A stretch of DNA of 64,000 nt, taken from Rhodosorus marinus (Eukaryota > Rhodophyta > Stylonematophyceae > Stylonematales > Stylonemataceae). The notes beneath the pieces are model-generated. The model was not told the origin of the DNA. It made no database searches and saw only the letters and a program-made list of their open reading frames with translations. A program made the translations under genes and the position numbers. Positions 38,035 to 48,864 of the stretch are shown here, piece by piece (position 1 is the first letter of the stretch; every line of letters begins with the position of its first letter). Where the stretch lies: positions 434,001 to 498,000 of the forward strand of contig JAMWBK010000010.1 in NCBI GenBank assembly GCA_029953675.1, written 5' to 3'.

Positions 38035-40817
38035 AGTTCCAAGGTCCCTCGAGGTTAATGTCAAAAACAGAAACAGATCACTAACAGCGCTTAGAGGTTA
38101 CGCTTTTGTTCCTCTATGATCGTGCTCAAGACCGCTCAAGAGCCTGCCGCCCCTCATCCACTAATGCAAAAATGTCGTGATGTCAATCTCCCGAATGGAC
38201 ATGCGCATCCGGGTGGAAAACACCGTTGCACTTACTCTACTTCCAAGGCGTTTATGGGCGAAAGCTACGAGATCAGAAACGTCCTAGTGAGGATCCGAAA
38301 CTCGTGACCGTCTGTCAAAGCAATGGAGGCTCGTCCTCGGCCACTTCGTCTTCCCCAAGGGCTTCAACGATTGCTCTTGAGAATTGGTGCGCGGGTGGAC
38401 CTCATTTTGAATCCGCACAGTGAGCCTATTTTCCACTCCAGAGTTATTGTTCGAGTAAAACCTTCCAATATCATGTGGTCTTTACTCTCGAGATCAGACG
38501 GTCGCATTTTTGCGCTTTTTTGCCAAGTCCCCCCCCTCCGGAGGATGGCGCGACGTCAACAAAATGAATAGGACCAAAAGCACAATTTAGGTATGTGCGT
38601 AGTAGAGAGCTGAGATTTATATTTGTTATATTCAATATATCTGGACTGTATTTTCTAGATCTGGAAAATATGCGTTTTTAATTTTGTGCGGTAGAGGCCT
38701 TGATCGGTCATCGCATCTCTTGCTGAACTTGAGCGCTCTTGCCGGTGAATTCGGACTACGATTTTCTTCTCGTCTTCGAGAGTAATGAGTGCTCTCCAAG
38801 GTGAGGATCGCGATTCGGTGACGTATTTCAGCTACATACCATGGTCAATTGCCGTGCAACTTCCGCGCAGATCGCTTTGCTGTTACTATGCTCTACGGGC
38901 ATTACTTTTATTCTCCGTAGCCGTGGGTGAGGCCCGCAGTTTACAATGTGTGGGCTGCTGAAATGGCGGACGGAATTTAGATTTACAGTGGTGCGCCGTC
39001 GCTTCACTACAAGATTGATTCGGAAACGAGCCCTAATGGGCACGGATCGTGGCCAGTAACCTCATACTGTGCTTCCCAACAATAGATTCTAACCCTAGAA
39101 GTTTGTAAATCAGAGTACAGTACACCTCATGATGTCGCAAAGCACACCCACCTTCATCGTCTGTTCCCATCCAGCAGATGGCTACCAAACCCTGCCGTTG
39201 ACAGCAAACCAGACGAACCCTAATCCAGAAGTTTCTAAATAAAAAACACGACAGCTGTCTATTCTTGCTATGAATTTTAATTCGTTTAGAACGATTGATC
39301 TTAGACAAGCAAAACTCGGTCATCAAAACCTGTTAAATTAGTTCTCAGAAATAAATAGACACACGGCGGTCTATCTGTTTTTTTAATTTTACAAAACAAC
39401 ATTATTGTTCCTGAAAAAAAATAAAAATAAGAAACGATCAAAGCGTTTTTTTGATCAGCCTCAAAGGTTTCACGTTTTCTCTCTTTTTTCCAAAAAGTTT
39501 TTTTTTGTCTGATAGATAAAACTTCATGGTGTCAGCCTCGCAAAAAAGGGTCCATTTTGTTTACTAAAATATCGCTCTAAAGAAACAATCTTCTCGTAGA
39601 CCAGAAAAAAAAACGAATCTGCCAACCGACCAATGTCCTTCAAAGTTTGATTGAACAAGGACACGTGGGTAATCATAATTTCATAACTCAAATTTGTTTC
39701 TCTATATAGTAAAAGTTATCTTTCAAAACGTCGGAAAATCTAAAATATAATTAGATAATAGGAATCACATCATATTTAAGAATAAAATAGATACACTACA
39801 GAATATTTTTGTTCTTATGAAATTATGAGAGGTTTGTATCCGAAATATAGTTTTTGGGCTTATTTTTCACTCAAATTCCACAAAAGACGGCTGGTCCCAT
39901 ATTTTGATTGGATAAAGACACGTGGATACTAATGATTTAATAAAATACAAACGTTTTTCAATATAATAAAAGTAATCTTGCTAGACGTTCTGTGAAAAGA
40001 ACATGATTGGATAATAAACGTAATATCATATTTAAGAATAAAATAGATACACAATTGAAGTTTTATAAATTTATGAGAAGTTTTGATCCAATTACAGGTA
40101 GGATTTCCTTTCGATATGTGAAAAGAAAGAAAGAAAGAAAAATTGTATGTTTATTGTTCTGTTTGACTTTTTTGTGGGGGGGGGGGGAGTTCTTGTTTTT
40201 GTCCGGTGAGGAGGCCGAGCATTGAATTTGTGGTCGTGGCGAGGGAAGAAGGGCCCAAAAAGGGGTTCAATTCCCATTGTTTTACCTTTTTGCTTAACGG
40301 AAAGGGTCAACAATGAGGAAGGTGACACAGAACAAAAAAAAAATTGTATGTAAAATTTTATTTTTTCCAGGTTTCCTGGAAGATTGAGTTTTTGGTTTTT
40401 TCAGCTAGAGCTTGTTAAAAAGGGTCTCGAGCTGATAAGCAACCGTAGAGACGAGGGTTACTTTGGGAAATTTGTGTGCGGAGGTTGTGTGGGAGGGAGG
40501 TGCGAGCGTATTTGATCAGGTGAAGAGGTGTTTTGTTTTCTGTTTTTCTTTGGTCTGGAGGAGGGATTTGGGTATCAATATTTAGAACGTTTCTCCCCCT
40601 TTTCTTGGCTTGCGGGGCTGTTGCAAGTAGTTCCATCGCTCTCCCTGTGTCATTCTGTATTCTGAGGAGACGGTATGGGCCTTCCTTACAGGTAGTGGGA
40701 GCGGGATTGGGTTTCGGTCTGAAATCTTGAAGATTGGTGTTGTGCTGAGCTTTATTGTCACGGAGTTTCAAGGGGAAAGGGGTGTGTGCAGTGAAGCGGT
40801 TTTCTGGGTGACAAGGC
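38035..40817. other. AT-rich intergenic region with a direct repeat
   Basis: No gene is firmly recognised. A tiny spliced candidate starts at 38787 (MSALQ) and would continue at a CAG acceptor near 38831; it is too short to call. From 39300 to 40400 the DNA is very AT-rich and carries the direct repeat at 39628-40089. Confidence 0.4.
39628..40089 (+). repeat. Direct repeat, two diverged copies
   Basis: Copies at about 39628-39842 and 39886-40089 share, in order, TTTGATTG...AAGACACGTGG, the block ATCATATTTAAGAATAAAA followed by TAGATACAC, and an ending of TATGAGA then TTTGATCC-like sequence. The period is about 250 bp. No coding content. Confidence 0.65.
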
Positions 40818-41404
40818 ATGCAGGAGGTGAGTAGATCCTCCCAACTGTTTTTGTTTCATATTCAGAGTTTCAATTTTTCTGTATAATAGTGGCTTCGTCT
40901 TTGGCGGGCTGTTCGCGTAGAATTCGTGGGCTGTGCTGGAGCTGCTTGATGACATACTGGTAGCAGTAATAGGCCATTTGGGTGAGGCTCGGCATTTGAT
41001 GCGGATGAGATCGGTCTCGAGTACGGTCAAGAACTTAATTGACCAAAATCCAATCTTGTGGAGAAATGCAAGGTTTGATGGTGAGCGGTTAGACCATTGT
41101 TTACTGAGCCTCGTTTGGAGAGTGTTTCAAATGCCTGAGCATTCGGTTCTCTTGGACTCGAACAGGCGTTTCCTTTACTCCAAAAGTGTGTTTGGATTCA
41201 CCGCAACATTTATCCCTTAAGCACTCTGACCGCAGATCGATTTGCGAAAAGGCTTCTTCAGCTGGAAACGCCTATGCCCGCCTGGTTGAGAGAATAATAT
41301 TCCAAAAGCAGTCGCTCTATTCCCTAACTGCACCGGAGTCGCTTTCTGTGGCGTTAATAGAAAATCGAAGAAATGGAAACTCTCAAAGTCCCAGGAGACC
41401 CTAG
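40818..41404 (+). CDS. Small F-box protein
   Basis: Proposed exons are 40818-40826 (MQE), 40921-41072 and 41236-41404, about 109 residues. The F-box is clear in exon 2: LELLDDILVAVIGHLGEARH, then RMRSVSSTVKNLIDQNPILW, with the usual LPxxIL-type start and LW end that bind SKP1. The third exon (KASSAGNAYARLVERIIFQK) looks like the start of a Sel1-like helical repeat, which often follows F-boxes. The second junction uses a GTTTGA donor. A more standard GTGAGC donor nine bases on would join out of frame with this exon and end early. The initiating exon is only three codons, so the start is uncertain. Probable role: substrate adaptor of an SCF ubiquitin ligase. Confidence 0.6.
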
Positions 41405-41508
41405 TAGAAATGAGTTGCTAAAACATCACTCGATTTTCTTTCTATGCTCACTAGATAGTCATCTCCGCTCAAGGTTTGGAGCTTCCGATTGATGGCAACG
41501 GCATGTAG

Positions 41509-41808
41509 ACCGGTGTTCGTTCAGCCGCATGCCTGGCAACAGGGGCCGATGGTACAGGCTCCACCCAACCACACAATATTATACGGGTGGACGGCGAGTG
41601 CACGGTCTGCATCCCTACGGGATCTGTAATAGGGTTAGTGCACGTCGAGGAGGTTGTCAGCCTGGAGGGTCAGCAGGGTTCCGCGTGGGTAATCAGTCAG
41701 TCCATACAACTCCGAAAACCGATACAGTGTGCAGGTTTCGACGGCATTTGGAAGATGTCAGAGTATCTATCCGAGGTCATCCTAAGGGGAACGCAAGCAT
41801 TCTCTTAG
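41509..41808 (+). CDS. Possible exon of unknown protein
   Basis: After a GCATGTAG acceptor, a 99-codon plus-strand frame with normal composition includes RVDGECTVCIPTGSVIG, VHVEEVVSLEGQQGSAW and FDGIWKMSEYLSEVILRG before a stop. No family is recognised. It may be a downstream exon of the F-box gene or a separate fragment. I could not find an in-frame donor linking it to 41404. Confidence 0.3.
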   Translation, partial: TGVRSAACLATGADGTGSTQPHNIIRVDGECTVCIPTGSVIGLVHVEEVVSLEGQQGSAWVISQSIQLRKPIQCAGFDGIWKMSEYLSEVILRGTQAFS

Positions 41809-42039
41809 GGAGCTCACCTGCTAACAGCATTTCCCACCTTCTGACTTATTTCTCTTACTGCTAGAGGCAAAACCGACCCTCTTTCTTAGTACGTCCCGAA
41901 TGAACGTCTCGGGCTTAATACAGTAAAGATATATGGATCTGCTATACCCGCTACGCATCGCTGGTATAGACTTCTTTCGAATGGAGAAAGTCAAGTTGAA
42001 CTCGACTCCCAGCCCGCTTTGGCACTCTTGTCTTTAGGA

Positions 42040-45000
42040 CTAATACAGACTCGGAGAGTCTTTCCAGTCCTGCGTATTCTTACAAGACCAATACTTGTTC
42101 GTGAACGCGTACATGGTTTCCTTTGTTGCGGGGTCTCGATACTTCTTGAACCACCGCGATGTATGAGTTCCCGTTGTTTTGTCCTGGAGGAGGGGGGCAG
42201 GATCACGGCAGGGTGTACATTAGCGAAAGTAAATGGACCGGGATCCTGCGGAGGTTGCTACGTACGTTCTTTTCCCTGAGCTTTGTCCTTATCTGATCGG
42301 CCTTCTTGAAGTCCCCGACCTCGTAAGCACGAATATCTGAACGGAATCGGCTGTCCGTTGGTGCAATGCGCCGTCTTTCTTCTTTTGGGATTTCGTTATT
42401 CAGTTGCAGGGCAAAGTAGGAAAACTGGTACCCGTGAGTGGCAGCCTGCGGTGCCCTAGGCTTGGTCTTCCAGACCTCCATTGGCGGTTCTTTTCGCCCA
42501 GCAGAAAGAGTATTGACGATACTCAGAAGGACGGATCACACAGGCGATTCCGGCAACAAAGTTACTAGGTAGCGGGGAAATTTTCTTACTTCCTGGGCGC
42601 TTGTAGTGCATTTCTTGTTTCCAGTTACCGCCGATTTCACCCTTCAGCACCTGCTTTGAGTCCAAAACTACACCGCGAACACTCCCGACATCGGATTTGC
42701 TGGTTTTCCACCCTGACTTCTGAAGCGTAAATAGGCATCTTTCATTTTCGCAAGAGTGCAGACGAAACTCAACATGCTTAGACCCGCATCCCCTCCGCAG
42801 AATCTTTGCCAACCAATCCAACTCACTTGTCCCCAGTCGCATGGTTCTTAAACTCGAGATCTCCGTAGTTTTCTACCCACATCTTCCCGAATACGATATT
42901 GTGTACGCAAGTTGTGGGCTGTGCAAGTCCATAAGTGAGCAATAAAACTTTGATTTTAGCCCCCAAATTCTGGAACTGCTCCTAAACACGCTTCGGTTTA
43001 TTCCTCGGCGGTGGTCAACTCACCAAGGTATAGGTAATATGATCACCATATTTTGGGAACTCGATGTGTAAAGACCCTTTGCTTACGAGCTCCATCGACT
43101 TGCCATAAAACGCTTGCTCGAGCTCTATAGAATAGTAGTACTTCCATTCCACACCGATTCCCAGACTCTAAAGGACGACACAGTCCGACGGTCAGATATT
43201 TGCGGAAAGCCTCGTTGTCGAGGAGCAAACCCCAGCATGTGCCACGGAATCAGCAGAGCTGGTCTCGTGTTCTGAGGCGTGCTTCAGGCAAGGAATGGCC
43301 GTACCTCAGCATGCAACGCCACTTGCGCAGGAGCTTTCTGTAAGCTCTCGATTACAACTCGGAAGCCTTCTCCCTGACGCTGATTGATCATCTCATAGGT
43401 CTCACCAGCGAAAGATGTGAAAGGTTTGTCTGGCCAATGTTGTCGTTTGTATTTGAGTTGAGCACGAAGGCTGCTGTTCCTAAAGAGACGAGAGGTTTTC
43501 TGCTTACCAAATCGTTCATCCGAAGCAGCATAGTGCGAAATGGCAAAGATCGCTGCCAGTGCCAGGCGAGTATGAGGATCCCCGGTTTCCGCCGCACTAT
43601 CGAGGATTTCCTGTTCACATGGGGACATTTTGCTTCAGCCGAAAGTTGCCCAGATCATTGGGAGTGTGGCTTCCATAGCACCCAAAAATTCAGTCAGGGG
43701 GAAGACCGACACACCGAGTACTCTAGATCCTCACAATTCCTCTGCAGTAGAGAAATCGGTTCGCTCAAGGTGATCGGCATATCGACGGTTGCAAGGTCCT
43801 GCCCAACCGTACTGCTGACTAGTGACATAAGACTCGGAGGAAAGCGCTCTTCCTTTTGCGGAGGAAGCTGAGCCCGATATCCGAGGGCAGGTCCCTTCCG
43901 GCTCCATCCTTGCTTCTGTTTAGAGCGCGATTGTGATCCCACGAGGGGGGGGGGGTTGTTATTGTTTAAGGTCCACATCGGTTCCTCCTGGAGAACGGCA
44001 GTATGCTGCCTCAGGGCACGAACTTACAAGTGCGTCGTTTTCCATTCCTTCTGACCCGAGGGGCTTCTTAACAAGCGCTTGAGAAGCATCTGTAAGTTTG
44101 ATGCCTCGGAAGGATGTGACTGGATCGAAAAACTCCATCTCAGCCAAAAAATCTGAATCTTCGAGGTCAATGTCCAGGATCTCAACAACCTTCTCGCATT
44201 CGTTCACGAATTCGCCTGATCAAAGTGCGTTTCGACCATTTGTTAAGTAGAAGAAACTGGGGGGAAGTGGAATCTCGGCAGCTGGCGCGTGTACAAGTTC
44301 GGAATCCCCATCGCTCACCTTTATCGGCTGTTCTGAAAGCCTCTTCGGTCGTCTGACCACTTCCATCGAAAATTGACGCTTCTGGGTTCATAGGCTCAGC
44401 CGGTATTACACCCTCGGCCTTGAACTTGCGCGTCCAAAGACTTTGTTCAGAAGTCATAGTGCTGATTCCGAAGGAAACCATGTCAAGAACCCCGGCAAGA
44501 ACCCTGTCCACGTCAACTTCCCCGCTTCTCAGATACTCTGAGAAGCAGAACGAACCGAGATAGATAGTAGAAGACAATAATGAAACGAAAAATTCAGCTT
44601 CTACTATTGTGCTCTGATTTTATGGTGATTCTTGTGCCTCACCCTTCGGAGCGAATGCATCCATCAAAAGGTCGTTAAGCGTTAGCATCGGATCGACTCG
44701 CCGCTTTTTCTCGAAAAGTTCAACCTTGTCCCTCATCAAGTGCAAACTCGTGAGATACTGATTATGCATCTTGACCTGTTCTTCGAGGCCATCTCCATTG
44801 TAATCGTTTTCAGAAAGTTCGACAAATCCGGGTTTGCTATGGTCTTCCTCGTCGCCTGGTCAAAATTAGAATGGCGTATAGTCAGAGACCCTTCAATCTC
44901 ACATGTAGCCCTCTTATTTTGCTTCGAGTCCAGCTTGTACCTGCTCGCTCCTGGGCTTTTCCGTCTACAATTCTCCGTAGCTGCTTCTGAGAATTGCGTA

Positions 45001-45396
45001 TCGCATCTACCCACTTGTCCCTTATAATGGAGGAACTCACTCTTACGTGAACGATGTGCGTCCCTGCATCCAATATGAAATCCGTTGGTTCTTGTTTGTT
45101 TTTCTGAACGGAAAATGTTGAAACCTAAGCAGAATCCAGCCATATACCAATCTGAGAACAATGCTAGCCCCCGCCGAAGCACGCTTTTTCGATTTTGGTT
45201 TTGCATGCAATACACTTATTCCTGCGCGAAGTTTCGTTTCTCCAATCTTATGATAGGACAAAACCCCTTCCTTAATTATTAAATACCTCGGACGCCACCC
45301 CTTCAACACCCCACAATATTGCAGAACTTTTCCTTCCACGTCGGTGAGGCGCTGAGAACCCACGGCGGGGCTCTCATCGACCTTAAACTCCTCCAT
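42040..45396 (-). CDS. Oxysterol-binding protein-related protein (PH + ORD)
   Basis: Thirteen exons on the minus strand: 45396-45214, 45124-44941, 44855-44643, 44537-44319, 44215-44028, 43915-43715, 43610-43508, 43429-43305, 43167-43024, 42918-42827, 42738-42590, 42489-42266 and 42183-42040. All join in frame, giving about 722 residues. The N-terminal PH domain (GVLKGWRPRYLIIKEGVLSY to RDKWVDAIRNSQ) should bind membranes. A helical, acidic linker follows. The lipid-transfer domain runs from YRAQLPPQKEE through EPISLLQRNCEDLEYS, FAISHYAAS, FAGETYEMI, WKYYYSIELEQAFYGKSMEL, TTCVHNIVFGKMW and APTDSRFRSDIRAYEVGDF to a WK-DSPSLY end. The OSBP fingerprint EQVSHHPP is replaced by ESLQKAPA. Such proteins exchange sterols or phospholipids at membrane contact sites. 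Confidence 0.88.
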
Positions 45397-46860
45397 AGCC
45401 AAAAATTCCCCAACCACAAAACAAAATCAACAAAAAAATCCCCTTCAAAACCCCGCTGTCGCCTTCCAGCCTCCCAACCCCACCCCACCCCCCGCCAAAA
45501 AAAAACAGAACAACCAAACAAACCAAAAACAAAACAAAAAAAAAACACCGGAAGAGAGTAGTTTCCCACAGCAACCCAATCAATCACAACAACACACACA
45601 CACACGTCACCTCCCTAACCTAATAAAGGGTGTTGCTCAGACCAGATCCATCCCCTTCCAAGGCTCTTCCTCCCAACCCCACCTCCCTCCTCCCCACCTC
45701 TTCCCCAATCCAACAGCAACCCAAATCCATTAAGTAAGAAAAGAACTATCTCCTCGTTTTTCTCAAATCCAATGGATGTGGATACAAAGGACAGCTTGTC
45801 TCTTTCAAACAAAAATTACACTTATATTTAGGCAGACCACGAAAAAATGAGAACAAAAACCCAAAGAATCAATCAAATTCAATGGAAAAGTATAATCGTT
45901 TTAAGAATTTTTTTGTAATTTGTATTGGGATCGGGAGATGTTGATTGGTTCAGTGATATATGATCTTTTAGTTTAATAATTTTTATCAACCCCAGATCCA
46001 ACAGGTATGGATACAAAGGACAGCTTGTCTCTTTTATACTAAAGTTTTCATTTGTATTCAATCGGATCTGGAAAAAATAAGAACAAAAAACCTAAAGAAT
46101 CAATAATATTCAATTCAGTTAAATAATCGTTTTAAGAATTTTTTGTGGAAATTTGCGCTGGCCAGCGGATGTTAATTGGTTGAGCGATCTAAGTTCATTA
46201 ATTCAATAATTTTATTGTGGCACGAAAGATTGTATTTTTCTTATATTTAGCTGTTTGCCTGTAGCAGTCTTAAATTCTGAAATTCGATATCTATGTATGG
46301 AAGGCGAGCCCGGAGATAGTGTTTTTTGGAATAGTTTTCTGAGCACTGGAAACGGGACGACATTTGAATACACTATAACGAGAATAAATATTTAAATTTA
46401 TTGTTAAATTCAGATTGATTCAAGGTGGGTTCTAATCTGTGCTTGGGCGACATCCCAGTTGGCTAATTGAAGCTCGCTTTAGAATTGTGCGGGCGAAGAG
46501 GCGTTGAGGAGGTGGTGGATGGCTTGTTCTGGACTACCTAGAATCCGGAGCGAGTGCTGCGAATTTGCGCTGCTAAATTTCTGGAGCGTTGGACGCTTAT
46601 GCAATCGGGGTGAACTCTGTTGTACGAGCAGCCACTCCTCGACAGCCGCTTTCACACAAGCTCGCCTGATCAAAGCTACCAGGAGGGTTTCTCCAGATCA
46701 TCCGCTATCAGTAAAGGACCCCGGAGAAACGAACGCCGACGTCGTACAGACCCACACACCAAAGCCGCGGCTCAAGCCACACAACCTAGTCGAAACTGAT
46801 TCGGCTGAATACACTAGCTTACGTCTCCCGTTAGCGCCGCGTCTTGCTCTGATGAACTCC
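45397..46860. other. Intergenic region with tandem repeat
   Basis: It contains an AC microsatellite at about 45591-45605, C-rich and A-rich runs, and the tandem repeat at 45766-46216. A minus-strand frame at 46479-46673 (EEWLLVQQSSPRLHKRP, then GSPEQAIHHLLN) looks protein-like but is unassigned; plus-strand frames overlap it. Confidence 0.4.
45766..46216 (+). repeat. Tandem repeat, about 230-bp period
   Basis: GGATACAAAGGACAGCTTGT occurs at 45780 and again about 230 nt later, followed in both copies by AAGAATCAAT, ATAATCGTTTTAAGAATTTTTT and GATGTT(G/A)ATTGGTT. AT-rich and non-coding. Confidence 0.75.
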
Positions 46861-47529
46861 TTTACAAATCATCATCATCAGTTTATCAGAGCCTAACTAC
46901 CCTGAGAAGCGAGAAACAAGACGCTGATGACGCGCGTCGAACAATAAAGCCGCGTTGGAACGCCATAAGGTCAAGGACAGCTCCGTGAGGAGGCTAGCAA
47001 GACGACTTGGGCTGTGACGAAAGAGCCCACGAAGCCAGCGAGAGCCGACACAATCAACTAAACCAAAGCACTCGATGATGAGTGGAACAAACCCGTAGGA
47101 CAAGGCCGAATCGCGGAGCGCAGAGTCCAACATAGCTGCAGCGTACTGGGACTCCTTCAGTTGCCGCATTGACCGAGCCGCAGCGCCACGGCAGCGTGCA
47201 GATGCGGGTAGGTATCTGGTCGCCTGAGGACAAGGAATAGAAAGGTCAACGTACTCACTCCGACGGGCGCTGAGATCGGTCACCACTAGATCCGCCACCC
47301 GCTGCACCCCTGGTGCGTCAGCCGTATCAGTAATTGTCGTGGCCACGGGCGGAGGGACCTCATACTCCACCTCCCGGTCCGTGCACAGCATCTGGGAACG
47401 AAGATAGCGAAACAGCAACCGGTTGAGCCGCGTATGGCGACGAGTCCGGGCCCCCTGGACCTGCGGACAGGATGCCAACAGGCGTCCACCGAATTCACCG
47501 CACGGCACGTCGCTACCGTTTACAAATCA
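46861..47529 (-). mobile_element. 5'-truncated LINE copy with 11-bp target-site duplication
   Basis: The insert 46872-47518 is flanked by TTTACAAATCA on both sides (46861-46871 and 47519-47529). The body, read on the minus strand, is one open frame of about 205 codons. It begins with a zinc-knuckle-like region (LLASCPQVQGARTRRHTRLN), then VQRVADLVVTDLSARRSEY, VDLSIPCPQATRYLP, FVPLIIECFGLVD and SLTLWRSNAAL, ending SRFSG. The CP...RTRRH pattern is typical of the region after reverse transcriptase in several LINE clades. After the stop comes GGCTCTGATAAACTGATGATGA, a short GAT-repeat tail. Intact frame, clear duplications and no poly-A argue for a recent insertion. The reverse transcriptase itself is not in the window. 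Confidence 0.8.
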
Positions 47530-47590
47530 CTGTTCTATCTGAAATCGGTCAAAAGCCAGCTTTACCAAAAGAGCGACGAGATCACAACGG

Positions 47591-47617
47591 CCTGTCCCAA
47601 TTTCAGTTTGGGACAGG
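47591..47617. other. Perfect 10-bp hairpin
   Basis: CCTGTCCCAA (47591-47600) and TTGGGACAGG (47608-47617) flank a 7-base loop, between the LINE copy and GET1. A further GGGACAGG follows at about 47628. Function unknown. Confidence 0.5.
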
Positions 47618-47779
47618 ACAGCACGTGGGACAGGTGATATTTCTATTGGTTACGAGGAACGTCGATCGATACCACTTCCGAATACGGAGAGTGGGTAATT
47701 ATATTCAACATCCAAAGCTCTGGGATTGTGTTGATGGTAAATTTTGCTCTTCTGTTGGATCTGAAGATACAGGAAGCTT

Positions 47780-48430
47780 ATGCTGGCGTGGTTGAAGGAT
47801 TTTGGTGGAACAATGGCGAGAATGGAGATGATTCTGTTGGGTTGTATTGGAGTCTATGGGAGCGGTATTGCGGCCGAGCTTGTGAGACGTAAGAGGAGCG
47901 GAGAGCGGTTGTTTGGAGTTCACGGAGAGCACGACGCGCAGATTGAGGAATGGACGAAGAAGAAAGAGGAGCTGAAGGTGGAAATGGAGAAGGTTAATTC
48001 TCCGTCTACGTTTGTTCAGTATGCAAAGTTGCAACGCCAAGCTCAAAAGTACGAGAACGACATAGAGGAGTTGAAATGTAAGACCGCCAGTTGCCCCTAA
48101 TTCGAAATGATCTTGTTACTGTGGATCGTTCTCAAAGCCAAATCTGTTCTTCTCTACTCCATAGCTGCGGAAAGCAAACGAAAGAAAACGACGAAGTCCA
48201 AGATTCTTCACTGGACTACCCGACTCATGTTGCTGATGTATATAGCAGTCTTCATGACGGCGAAAAAAACCGCGATGGATTTCGACTGTAGTCTCGTCTA
48301 CCCTCTCGGAAAGCTTCCACTAGTATTCCGCGGCTCCTCCGATTATATCTGCGGTCTCTCCGAGTACTCTTGGCTAGTTCTATGCGGTGGGGTGCTCAAC
48401 TACATAACCACGATCTGTTTTGACCTGTGA
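47780..48430 (+). CDS. GET1/WRB-like tail-anchored protein insertion receptor
   Basis: Two exons, 47780-48077 and 48165-48430, with an 87-nt intron (GTAAGA donor) that keeps frame, about 187 residues. The layout matches GET1/WRB: an N-terminal hydrophobic helix (MILLGCIGVYGSGIAAELV), a charged coiled coil (EEWTKKKEELKVEMEKV) with the family signature NSPSTFVQYAKLQRQAQKYE, then two more hydrophobic segments (RLMLLMYIAVFM and YSWLVLCGGVLNYI). GET1 with GET2/CAML forms the ER receptor that takes tail-anchored proteins from GET3/TRC40; the coiled coil opens GET3. A second ATG at 47813 would remove 11 residues. The neighbouring LINE copy and hairpin lie upstream and may overlap its promoter. Confidence 0.8.
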
Positions 48431-48864
48431 TGAGCGGAGCTTTGCGTTTTCAAGCGCTCTCACGTCGCAAAGCCCATATTCGGAAGTTGGTTCAAATGAG
48501 GCTCTTCTTGGTAGAGAGCAGCCGATCGCTACCTGCTCTCCACTTATCGTCGAACCTGATCCCCCAGAAGATTCAGTGACTAGTGGCTCAGCTTTGAAGG
48601 CTCTTGTCAACACCAACCGAGAGTTCGCCAAATGTGCAACTCATCCGGGATGTATCGGGTTGGCAGATGGTTTTTGAGTCATATATTTAAAATGGTTTGC
48701 AGTTCGCCACCTTGCTTCTTTGTACGTACCTAGGAAATAGCATTGCCAGCAAATCTGTGGATAAAAGAATGTAGCTAGTTCGTGTGGCATCACTTTCTTT
48801 TTCCTTTGTCTGAGTGCGCTCTCAATCATATAACAAAAACTGTTCTGGGCATAGCGTCTTTTAC
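48431..48864. other. Convergent intergenic region
   Basis: It lies between the 3' ends of GET1 and the cyclin gene. No feature beyond probable untranslated sequence. Confidence 0.4.

Noticed and set aside
44882-45073. Alternative frame through the PH domain of the oxysterol-binding-related gene
   Set aside because: Only the spliced frame gives a complete PH domain and keeps phase into the next exon.
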